From the NCBI RefSeq assembly GCF_001043955.1, contig NZ_LABZ01000012.1, forward strand, positions 1-64,000: a stretch of 64,000 nucleotides of DNA. Direction: 5' to 3'. Position 1 is the first letter of the stretch. Each line of letters starts with the position of its first letter. The stretch is from Methylobacterium tarhaniae (GTDB taxonomy: Bacteria > Pseudomonadota > Alphaproteobacteria > Rhizobiales > Beijerinckiaceae). Below, one piece after another: positions 34,094-41,847 of the stretch. A model generated the notes under the pieces. The model searched no databases. It worked only from the letters and a program-made list of their open reading frames with translations, and was not told the DNA's origin. Both the position numbers and the translations under genes were made by a program.

Positions 34094-35092
34094 TCAGCCG
34101 GCCACGTCGTGCTCGATCGCCCCGAAGATCGAGTGCCCGCCGGGATCCTTCATCTCGATCCGCAGGCGGTCGCCGGTTGCGAGATAGGGCGTGCGGACCC
34201 AGCCGCCGGTCAGGGCCTCGGCGGCGCGGGCCTCGGCCAGGCAGGCATAGCCGGCACCGCCCTCGGCGGCAGGGCGGCCCGGGCCGCCATCGATGCCGCG
34301 GTTCGAGACCGGGCCGGCACTGACGATCGTGCCCGCACCCAGGGCGCGGTGACGCGCCGCCTCCGCCACCAGGGCGACGAGGCCGCGTCCCAGATCGGTG
34401 CCGGCATCGGGGCAGCCGAGCGCCTTGCCGTTGCGGCTCACGAGCAGCGGGCGGTGCAGGCTGCCGTCGCGCCAGGCATCCCCGAGCTCGTCGGGGGTCA
34501 CCACCACCGGTGCGAGGCTCGCGGCGATGGCCGGCGCCTCCGCCCCGTCGAGATCGAGCCCGTCCGGCCGCAGGCGGTCGTGGCGGATCACCTCCGCCAC
34601 CAGCGTCACCAGCCGGACCGCGTCCTCCGCGGCGACCGTGTCGGCGCCCCGGAGCAGGTCGCCGGTGATCGCCGCGAGACCCGCCGAGAGGTCGAGGGAG
34701 GCCGCCGGATCGTCGACGGCGAGGGGATCGCGGGGGCCGAGGAACCCGTCGGAGGCGGCGTCGCGCAAGGTCCCCGCCTCGCCGGCCGGCGCCTCGGCGC
34801 CCGCGGCCTGGCGCAGCAGCGCCGCGTAGCCGGGCCAGGCGGCGGCGTGCCGGCGGGCATAGGCACGGGGGAGGGGAGCGGCGCAATCGTGCTCGTGAAA
34901 GCGGAACGAGGGCACCGAGCCGTGCTCGAGCTGCTCGGCCAGGGCGCTCAGGGCGGGAGCGTGGCGCTCCCACTCGTCGAGGGCCCGCTGCAGCGTCGGC
35001 ACCACGATGAAGGCGTCGGTGGCGCGGGTCAGGTCGCGCGAGACCACGACGAGGCGGCCGTCGCGGCCGTGCTTGAGGCTGGCGAGCTTCAT
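34094..35092 (-). CDS. Fumarylacetoacetate hydrolase family protein, likely inactive
   Basis: 332 residues, clearly homologous over its length to proteobacterial FAH-family proteins of about 330 aa: it starts MKLASLKHGRDGRLVVVSRD and ends RIEMKDPGGHSIFGAIEHDV. The expected active-site parts are altered. Where relatives have DFEAE-x-AVITGD (two metal-binding glutamates) this protein has DLSAGLAAITGD. The aspartate region usually read LANDVSLR is VAEVIRH, and the QSKP lysine segment is absent. The WADGSAYVNHVELVRKA region is replaced by RRHAAAWPGYAALLRQA. Fold retained, catalysis doubtful. The comparison rests on my memory of the family. Confidence 0.78.
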   Translation of the reverse strand: MKLASLKHGRDGRLVVVSRDLTRATDAFIVVPTLQRALDEWERHAPALSALAEQLEHGSVPSFRFHEHDCAAPLPRAYARRHAAAWPGYAALLRQAAGAEAPAGEAGTLRDAASDGFLGPRDPLAVDDPAASLDLSAGLAAITGDLLRGADTVAAEDAVRLVTLVAEVIRHDRLRPDGLDLDGAEAPAIAASLAPVVVTPDELGDAWRDGSLHRPLLVSRNGKALGCPDAGTDLGRGLVALVAEAARHRALGAGTIVSAGPVSNRGIDGGPGRPAAEGGAGYACLAEARAAEALTGGWVRTPYLATGDRLRIEMKDPGGHSIFGAIEHDVAG

Positions 35093-35229
35093 TCAGCGTC
35101 CCTCCTGTCGCCCGCTCACGCGGGCGGGGCGGCCCGATTCTTCGGGCGCGTTGCCCCATCATGGACCGCCCCGGCCGCGGAGGCTACGGCCGAGACGGCC
35201 GGGGCGGTCCCTCACGTCAGGTCGGGGGA

Positions 35230-36291
35230 TCAGATCGTTCCGTGGACGAGGCCGTGGATGAAGCCGAGCTTGCCGATCACCGGCGGCGCCAGCACGAAGG
35301 GGTAGAGGTCGCCCTGGCCCATCGCCCGGTTGACGCTGTTGAGGGCGAAGACGAAGGGCAGCCAGGCGGCCACGATCTGCTCGATGCTCTGCGCCTCGTA
35401 GGGGTCGAAGTCGATCCGCGCGGCGAGCTCGCCCCCCGCGTCGAGGAGCGGGTGGACCTGCATGCCGAAGGCGCTCGCCATCTCCAGCGTGTCGACGATG
35501 TGCAGGTAGTGGGCCCAGGTCTCGGCGAAATCCTCCCACGGATGGGTGGTGGCGTAGGCCGAGACGAAGTTCTCCTGCCAGTTGGCCGGCGTGCCCTGCT
35601 CGTAGTGCCGCTGGAGCGCCGCGTTGTAATCCTGCGAATCGTCGCCGAACACCGCCCGGCAGGCCTCGAGCCGGCCGGCATCGCGCACCAGCAGGTCCCA
35701 GTAATGGTGGCCGACCTCGTGGCGGAAATGCCCGAGCAGCGTGCGATAGGGCTCGCCCATCTCGCGCCGGCGCTTCTCGCGCTCGGCGTCGTCGGCCTCG
35801 ACGAGGGCGATGGTGATCACGCCGTTGTCGTGGCCGGTCATCACCTTCGGGCCCTGGTTCTCCGGCGGATCGGCCAGGAAGTGGAAGATCAGCCCGTGCT
35901 CGGGATCCTCGGCCCGGGTCTTCAGCGGCAGGTTCCAGCGCAGGAGGCTGTAGAAGAGCCGGTGCTTGGCGAATTCCATCTCGCGCCACTTGGCGAGGAA
36001 GTCCGGGTTCGACACGTCGGGGATCGTGCCGTTGTGGCGGCAGGCGAGGCAGAAGGTGTCGCCCGAGCCCGGTGGCACCAGCCAGTTGCAGGTGTCGTGC
36101 ACCGCGTTGGCGCAGAACCGGCTCGGCCGGTCGGGCACGGCGAGCGGCGTCCAGTCCTCGCCTCCGGCGGGCGTGAGCGCCGAGAGGGTGCGGGTCTCCG
36201 GCAGGTAGGCGAGGCGGTGGCCGCAGCGCTGGCAGGTCCGGTTCTCGAAATACAGGATGTTGCCGCAGGACTGGCACTGGAACAGCTTCAT
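35230..36291 (-). CDS. Zinc-ribbon zinc metallopeptidase-like protein
   Basis: 353 residues matching the putative zinc-binding metallopeptidase family found in many alphaproteobacteria. The N-terminus MKLFQCQSCGNILYFENRTC begins a zinc ribbon (CxxC at 6-9 and 20-23) and a second C pair surrounds DTFCLACRHNG. The catalytic-type helix is LGHFRHEVGHHYWDLLV (HExxH), followed about 60 residues later by EDFAETWAHYLHI, which could supply a third zinc ligand. No signal peptide, so cytosolic. Length is normal. The ATG at 36291 was chosen because the zinc ribbon begins immediately. Substrate and role unknown. Confidence 0.85.
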   Translation of the reverse strand: MKLFQCQSCGNILYFENRTCQRCGHRLAYLPETRTLSALTPAGGEDWTPLAVPDRPSRFCANAVHDTCNWLVPPGSGDTFCLACRHNGTIPDVSNPDFLAKWREMEFAKHRLFYSLLRWNLPLKTRAEDPEHGLIFHFLADPPENQGPKVMTGHDNGVITIALVEADDAEREKRRREMGEPYRTLLGHFRHEVGHHYWDLLVRDAGRLEACRAVFGDDSQDYNAALQRHYEQGTPANWQENFVSAYATTHPWEDFAETWAHYLHIVDTLEMASAFGMQVHPLLDAGGELAARIDFDPYEAQSIEQIVAAWLPFVFALNSVNRAMGQGDLYPFVLAPPVIGKLGFIHGLVHGTI

Positions 36292-36877
36292 CGGAATCTC
36301 CACCGGGCATACGGCCCGCCGCACGGTGCAACGAACGTGCTAGGGGGGCGGGGGTTGCGATGCCGCCTCGCCCGGAGTCGCATCAAGGCTCGAGGTCGTG
36401 GATCGGCCGTTCGCATCGGCCCCGGAGGCCGATGAGTCCCCAAGCGATGCGGCGTGCCGAAGGGGGGCCCGCCATCGCCTCCGGATTCCTGACCGACCCG
36501 TCGACATCGCCATGCGAGATGGCGGTGCCCAATCCACCATGCACGATCTCGTTCCGGACCCGCGCCAGGGACCTCGGGCGGCGGGCATCGTCGTCGGACG
36601 AGGATTGGACCGTCATGGCACGCGTCTCCATCCGCGACTGTCGTCGACCATCATGGGACGACCGGAGGGTCCGCGGCGACGGCTCGCGCGTGGGCGATCG
36701 GGCCTGGTCGCGCCGATGCCCAGCCTGTCGTCGCCCGCACGCCAGGTCACCGGGAAGCCGGGCATCACGGCGGCCACCCATGTCCCCCACGCCCTCACAT
36801 CCCGCCCGGAAATCCCCTATCACCAGACCGCAAACCCGAACCGGGCCGGCACAAGGTCCGCGCGAGAGGAGACGCCG
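36292..36877. other. Intergenic stretch with no recognised gene
   Basis: 586 nt between divergent genes. One plus-strand frame is open across most of it (36360-36887), but its product is Arg/Ser/Pro-rich, without features, and overlaps the start of the ThDP enzyme gene. No repeats or promoter motifs stood out. Confidence 0.45.
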
Positions 36878-38428
36878 ATGGCGATGAACGGGGCCGAGAG
36901 CCTGGTGCGCACCCTGGTGGCGGGGGGCGTGGAGGTGTGCTTCACCAATCCGGGCACCTCGGAGATGCACTTCGTCGCCGCCCTCGACCGGGTCGAGGGG
37001 ATGCGGGCGGTCCTGTGCCTGTTCGAGGGCGGGGCGACGGGTGCGGCCGACGGCTATGCCCGCATGGCCGACAAGCCGGCCTCGACGCTGCTGCATCTCG
37101 GGCCGGGCCTCGGCAACGGCATCGCCAACCTGCACAATGCGCGCCGCGCCCGCTCGGCCGTCGTCAACATCGTGGGCGAGCACGCCACCTATCACCGCAC
37201 CTTCGACGCGCCGCTCACCTCCGACATCGAGGGGCTGGCCGGCCCGGTCTCGGCCTGGCTCCGCACGGGCCTGAGCGCCAAGGCGGTGGCGGCGGACGGG
37301 GCGGATGCGGTCGTCGCCGCCCGCACGGCGCCCGGCGGCGTCGCCACCCTGATCCTGCCCGCCGACACCGCCTGGGAGGAAGGCTCCGGCATCGCGCCCC
37401 TGCCGGCGATCCCGGAGCGGCCGCGGGCGAGCGACGAGGCGATCGCGCACGCGGTCGCGGCCCTGCGCAGCGGCGAGCCGGTGCTGCTCCATCTCGGCGA
37501 CCGGGCGGTGCGCGACGAGGGACGGCGCATCGCCGCCCGCATCGCGGAAAAAACCGGCGCCAAGCTCCTGGCCATGACCTCGAACGCCCGCATCGACCGG
37601 GGCGCCGGCACGGTGCCGATCGAGCGCCTGCCCTATCCGGTCGATCCGGCCCGGGAGGTGCTGGCGCCCTACAAGCACGTGATCCTCATCGGCGCGACGC
37701 TGCCGGTGGCGTTCTTCGCCTATCCGGGCAAGCCGAGCGCGCTCGCTCCCCCCACCTGCGACGTCTTCGCCCTCGCCACCCCCGAGCAGGACCAGATCGA
37801 CGCCCTGGAGCGCCTGGCCGAGGCGGTCGGCGCGCCGCCCGAGGCGCCGCTTCCCTCCGGCCCCCGTCCCGCCCTGCCGGCGAGCGGACCGCTGGACCAG
37901 GATTCGATCGCCCGGGTGCTCGGCGCGCTGATCCCCGAGGGCGCCATCATCTGCGACGAGTCGGTCACGACGGGGCGCAACTTCTTCGCCTCCACCCATG
38001 CGGCGGCGCCCCATACCTGGCTCCAGCTCACGGGTGGCGCGATCGGGCTCGGCATCCCGATGGCGACCGGCGCCGCGGTGGCCTGCCCGGACCGCAAGGT
38101 GATCTCGCTCCAGGCCGACGGCAGCGCCCTCTACACCGCCCAGGCGCTCTGGACCCAGGCGCGCGAGCGCCTCGACGTGGTGACGCTGATCTGGGCGAAC
38201 CGCTCCTACGCGATCCTGCGCCACGAGCTGACCAATGTCGGCGCGAATCCGGGTCGCAAGGCGATCGACATGCTGACCCTCGACGATCCGCCGATCGACT
38301 GGGTGAGCCTGTCGCGGGGCTACGGCGTCGAGGCGCGCCGGGTCGAGACCCTGGCCCAGCTCGTCGACACCCTGACGGGGGCGCTCGCCCGGCGCGGCCC
38401 GTTCCTGATCGAGGTGGCGCTGGGATAG
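36878..38428 (+). CDS. Thiamine diphosphate-dependent enzyme (acetolactate synthase/benzoylformate decarboxylase-like)
   Basis: 516 residues with the three-domain architecture of the ThDP decarboxylase family. The N-terminal domain begins MAMNGAESLVRTLVAGG and contains the catalytic activating E50 in CLFEGGATGAADGYARM. The C-terminal cofactor motif is present in a modified form (QADGSALYTAQALWT followed later by WANRSYAIL), with ADG in place of the usual GDG. Proteins of this length and sequence are often labelled acetolactate synthase large subunit, but no ilvH-type regulatory gene is nearby and the true reaction is unknown; a 2-keto acid decarboxylase is equally possible. A gagagga ribosome site precedes the ATG at 36878. 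Confidence 0.85.
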   Translation: MAMNGAESLVRTLVAGGVEVCFTNPGTSEMHFVAALDRVEGMRAVLCLFEGGATGAADGYARMADKPASTLLHLGPGLGNGIANLHNARRARSAVVNIVGEHATYHRTFDAPLTSDIEGLAGPVSAWLRTGLSAKAVAADGADAVVAARTAPGGVATLILPADTAWEEGSGIAPLPAIPERPRASDEAIAHAVAALRSGEPVLLHLGDRAVRDEGRRIAARIAEKTGAKLLAMTSNARIDRGAGTVPIERLPYPVDPAREVLAPYKHVILIGATLPVAFFAYPGKPSALAPPTCDVFALATPEQDQIDALERLAEAVGAPPEAPLPSGPRPALPASGPLDQDSIARVLGALIPEGAIICDESVTTGRNFFASTHAAAPHTWLQLTGGAIGLGIPMATGAAVACPDRKVISLQADGSALYTAQALWTQARERLDVVTLIWANRSYAILRHELTNVGANPGRKAIDMLTLDDPPIDWVSLSRGYGVEARRVETLAQLVDTLTGALARRGPFLIEVALG

Positions 38429-38546
38429 CGGCGGCGCACGATCCCGGTCTCGCGGCTCACAGATTCGTGATTGAGCCGGCTTAAGTTAACTTCCCGGAAG
38501 AGGCTGGGGGTCTAGCACATGACGGTTCGGGTTCGGATCGGACGAG

Positions 38547-40949
38547 ATGATCGGCAGTGCGAAAGGCGACGGCACGGACGGGCTGCTGCACCGCTGGCGT
38601 GCCGCCCGGGCCGCCGCCCGCGGGCTGCCGGCCTACGAGGAACTGGTCCTCGGTAATCTCGGCCGCATGGCCGGCCGCGCCGCCCTGGTGGGTGGACCGG
38701 CCGGCAGGCCCCACCTGCTCTGGGTGGGCGAGGAATTCGAGGGCTGGCTCGGCCGCGAGGGGGCGGGCCTCGCCCTCGACGACTTGCCGGGGGGGCTCGC
38801 GCATTCCTTGCGCGACGTCGTCGGCGACGCGCTCGCCGCCGGCGAACCGGTTCAGGCGCATTGCGCGCAGGTATCGGGCGGCGTCGCCTACACGACCGGA
38901 ATGCTCGGCCTGCCCCTCGCGACGTGGAGGGGCGAGCGCCTGGTGCTCCTGTGCCTCGCCGGCGAGACCGCGCGGACGAACCTCCTCAAGACCCTGTTCC
39001 GCTCGACCCGGCAAGGCATGGTGGCCGGGGCGGCTCTGCGCGACGAGAGCGGCGCGGTGCAGGATTTCCGGATCCTCGCCCTCAACGCCGCCGCGGCCGC
39101 GATGCTGCGCGCCACCGTCGAGACGGCGCAGTGGCAGCGCCTGACCACCCTGATGCCGCATCTCAAGGGCTCGCCTACCCTGGAGCGCCTGGTGGCGGCT
39201 CTCGAGGGCACGACCGGCGCCTTCGAGGGCTCCTATCCGCGGCCCGACGGGAGCGTGCTGCACCTGCGCGTCGAGGTCGCGGCGATCGGCGAGCTGATCG
39301 GCGTCACCCTCACCGATATCGGCGACCTGAAGGCGCGGGAGGCCTCGGCCCGCCTCCTGTTCGAGCATAACCCGGTCCCGATGTGGCTCTCGGGAGAGGG
39401 CGGGGCGGTGCTGGCGGTGAACGACGCCGCCACCGGCCATTACGGTTTCTCCCGCGAGGACTTCCTGCGCCTCTCGGCCGGCGACCTCGTGGTGCCGGAG
39501 GCCAAGGGGTCGTACGCCCCGGCTCCGTCCCAGCGCCACCGCCGGTCCGATGGCAGCCTGATCGACGTCGAGGTCTTCTCCGGCCCGATCCCGTTCGAGG
39601 GCCTGAGCGCCACCCTGACGGCCTGCGTCGACGTGACCGAGCAGCGCCGGGCCGAGCGGCGCATCGCCCACATGGCCCATCACGACGCCCTCACGGGGCT
39701 GCCGAACCGCGTCCTGTTCCACCAGCGGCTGGCCGAGGCGGTGGCGGCGGGTCTGCCGCTCGGCCTGCTCTGCCTCGACCTCGACCACTTCAAGCTCGTC
39801 AACGACACCCTCGGCCACCCGGCCGGCGACGCCCTGCTGCGCGAGGTCGCCGAGCGCCTGCGCGCCTGCCTCGACGCCGATGGGCTGGTGGCGCGACTCG
39901 GCGGCGACGAGTTCGCGATCCTGGGCCCCGGAGGGCGGGACGTCCTCCTCGGCCTCGCCGACCGGATCATCGCCGCCCTCGGCCGCCCCTTCGCGCTCGA
40001 CGGCCAGGACGTCACGATCGGGGCGAGCGTCGGGATCGCGCTGGCGCCCGAGCACGGCGACGACCCCGACGGGCTCCTGCGTAAGGCCGATACCGCGCTC
40101 TACGCCGCCAAGGCCGACGGGCGGCGCACGCGGCGCCTGTTCGAGCCCGCCATGGATGCGGCGCTGCAGAGCCGGCGCGCCCTGGAACGCGACCTGCGGG
40201 CGGCGATCGCCGCCGAGGCGCTGGAGGTGCATTACCAACCCCTCGTCGCCACGGGCAGCCTCGCGGTGACGGGCTGCGAGGCGCTGCTGCGCTGGCGCCA
40301 TCCGGACCGGGGCTTCGTCTCGCCGGGCGCGTTCATCCCGGTGGCCGAGGAGACCGGGCTGATCGCGCCCCTGGGCGAGTGGGTGCTGCGTCGGGCCTGC
40401 CGCGAGGCCGCCGGCTGGCCGGGCGGCGTGCGGGTCGCCGTGAACCTGTCGCCGGCGCAGTTCCGCACCCCCGACCTCGTCGGGACCGTGGCGCGGGCGC
40501 TCGCCGAGTCGGGCCTCGACCCGGCCCGGCTCGAGCTCGAGATCACCGAGCAGGTGATGCTGGAAGAGAGCACCGCCAACGTGGCGGTGCTGCACCGGCT
40601 GCGCGGTCTCGGGGTGCGGATCGCCATCGACGATTTCGGCACCGGCTACGCCTCGCTGAGCTACCTGCAGGCCTTCCCGTTCGACAAGATCAAGATCGAC
40701 CGCTCGTTCACCGCGGCGGTCGGCCGCGAGGCCACCGCGGTGGCGATCGTGCAGGCGGTGATCGGGCTCGGCGCCAGCCTCGGCATCACGACGCTGGCGG
40801 AGGGCGTCGAGACCGAGGCGCAGCTCGCCTTCCTGCGGCGCAGCGGTTGCGGCGAGGTGCAGGGCTTCCTGTTCAGCCGGCCGGTGCCGGCGGACGAGCT
40901 GCGCGGGCTGCTCGCGGCCTCGGCGGTGCCCTGGGCGGCGGCCGCCTGA
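38547..40949 (+). CDS. GGDEF-EAL cyclic-di-GMP protein with PAS domain
   Basis: 800 residues. The first about 260 are an unassigned sensor-like region, followed by a PAS-like segment (ARLLFEHNPVPMWLSGEG, GFSREDFLRLSAGDLV), then a GGDEF domain with an intact GGDEF at residues 452-456 and an EAL domain with EAL at 578-580 and DDFGTGYASLSYLQ near 695. Both catalytic motifs are intact, so diguanylate cyclase and phosphodiesterase activities are both possible; often only one dominates. No membrane helices, so cytosolic. It stands alone between the ThDP enzyme and the L,D-transpeptidase. Confidence 0.93.
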   Translation: MIGSAKGDGTDGLLHRWRAARAAARGLPAYEELVLGNLGRMAGRAALVGGPAGRPHLLWVGEEFEGWLGREGAGLALDDLPGGLAHSLRDVVGDALAAGEPVQAHCAQVSGGVAYTTGMLGLPLATWRGERLVLLCLAGETARTNLLKTLFRSTRQGMVAGAALRDESGAVQDFRILALNAAAAAMLRATVETAQWQRLTTLMPHLKGSPTLERLVAALEGTTGAFEGSYPRPDGSVLHLRVEVAAIGELIGVTLTDIGDLKAREASARLLFEHNPVPMWLSGEGGAVLAVNDAATGHYGFSREDFLRLSAGDLVVPEAKGSYAPAPSQRHRRSDGSLIDVEVFSGPIPFEGLSATLTACVDVTEQRRAERRIAHMAHHDALTGLPNRVLFHQRLAEAVAAGLPLGLLCLDLDHFKLVNDTLGHPAGDALLREVAERLRACLDADGLVARLGGDEFAILGPGGRDVLLGLADRIIAALGRPFALDGQDVTIGASVGIALAPEHGDDPDGLLRKADTALYAAKADGRRTRRLFEPAMDAALQSRRALERDLRAAIAAEALEVHYQPLVATGSLAVTGCEALLRWRHPDRGFVSPGAFIPVAEETGLIAPLGEWVLRRACREAAGWPGGVRVAVNLSPAQFRTPDLVGTVARALAESGLDPARLELEITEQVMLEESTANVAVLHRLRGLGVRIAIDDFGTGYASLSYLQAFPFDKIKIDRSFTAAVGREATAVAIVQAVIGLGASLGITTLAEGVETEAQLAFLRRSGCGEVQGFLFSRPVPADELRGLLAASAVPWAAAA

Positions 40950-41020
40950 TTGTCGCCGCCCGTTTCCCGGACGTTGAGTCCGTGAAGACACAACCTGCGC
41001 GGTCGGGAACGGCTAGGCAT

Positions 41021-41095
41021 GGGAAAACTCCCCTGGGGAAAACTCCCCTCGGGAAAACTCCCCTCGGGAAAACTCCCCGTGGGAAAACTCCCCTT
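41021..41095 (+). repeat. Five 15-bp repeats at the L,D-transpeptidase start
   Basis: Units gggaaaactcccc plus two variable bases start at 41021, 41036, 41051, 41066 and 41081. Each unit is itself a small inverted repeat (ggg...ccc), so an mRNA here could fold into five consecutive hairpins. They directly precede the lipoprotein start at 41115; read in frame from an ATG at 41019 they would code GKLP[SWV] repeats. Confidence 0.9.
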
Positions 41096-41114
41096 GCCGA
41101 AAGGTCACGCCCGC

Positions 41115-41759
41115 ATGCTCCCGCGCCGTCTCGTCCTCGCCCTCCTCGCCGGGCTGCCGCTCGCGGCCTGCAACACCCGCGGGCCAGCGAATGTCGCGGC
41201 GGCGGATCCGGACGCGGCCTGGTACATCGGCAGCATGCCCGACCAGCCCTACGACGTGCCGCTGGTCGACCGCAGCCGGATGGATCCGAAGTACCGGCGC
41301 CAGACCGTCGCCTATACCGGCCTGGAGAAGCCCGGCACCGTCGTGGTCGATATCGACGAGCGCTTCCTCTACCTCGTCCAGGAGGGCGGCCAGGCGATGC
41401 GCTACGGCGTCGGCGTCGGCAAGCTCGGCTTCTCCTGGAAGGGCACCGCCACGGTCGGCCGCAAGGGCGTCTGGCCCGATTGGGGCCCGACCGCCAAGAT
41501 GGTCAGCCTCAACCCCGACCTGCCGCGCCTGCGCAAGGGCGGCCTCGACAACCCGCTGGGCGCCCGCGCCCTCTACCTCTACCAGGGCGGCCGCGACATC
41601 CTGTTCCGCATCCACGGCACCAACGAGCCCTGGAGCATCGGCGAGCAGATGTCCTCGGGCTGCGTGCGCATGCTCAACGAGGACGTGGTCGACCTCTACA
41701 ACCGGGTGCCGGTGGGCACGACCGTGCTGGTGAAGCGGAACGGGAAGTACCGGGCGTAG
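41115..41759 (+). CDS. L,D-transpeptidase (YkuD) lipoprotein
   Basis: 214 residues. MLPRRLVLALLAGLPLAAC is a lipoprotein signal with lipobox LAAC (C19). The YkuD catalytic domain spans about residues 75-214; the active-site motif runs from H167 (FRIHGTNEPWSIG) to the nucleophile C183 (SSGCVRML). Such enzymes make 3-3 cross-links in peptidoglycan or, in Rhizobiales, link outer-membrane proteins to peptidoglycan. I chose the ATG at 41115, which gives a proper signal peptide; the in-frame ATG at 41019 would prepend a 32-residue repeat-coded tail. gaaagg lies 10 nt before the chosen start. Confidence 0.92.
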   Translation: MLPRRLVLALLAGLPLAACNTRGPANVAAADPDAAWYIGSMPDQPYDVPLVDRSRMDPKYRRQTVAYTGLEKPGTVVVDIDERFLYLVQEGGQAMRYGVGVGKLGFSWKGTATVGRKGVWPDWGPTAKMVSLNPDLPRLRKGGLDNPLGARALYLYQGGRDILFRIHGTNEPWSIGEQMSSGCVRMLNEDVVDLYNRVPVGTTVLVKRNGKYRA

Positions 41760-41765
41760 GAGGGC

Positions 41766-41787
41766 CGCCGCGCCGGAGGGCGCGGCG
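41766..41787. terminator. Hairpin between convergent genes
   Basis: Arms 41766-41774 and 41779-41787 pair perfectly around ggag. It is 7 nt after the L,D-transpeptidase stop and faces the convergent oxidoreductase gene; a likely shared terminator. Confidence 0.5.
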
Positions 41788-41847
41788 CCGCGTCATGGTC
41801 CTCCCATCATGGGGGTGGCCCGCCGGTACGAGCGAGGGGCGGAGGCC

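Noticed and set aside
36360-36887. Possible gene before the ThDP enzyme
   Set aside because: Arg/Pro/Ser-rich, no start signal, and overlaps the better supported gene start at 36878.
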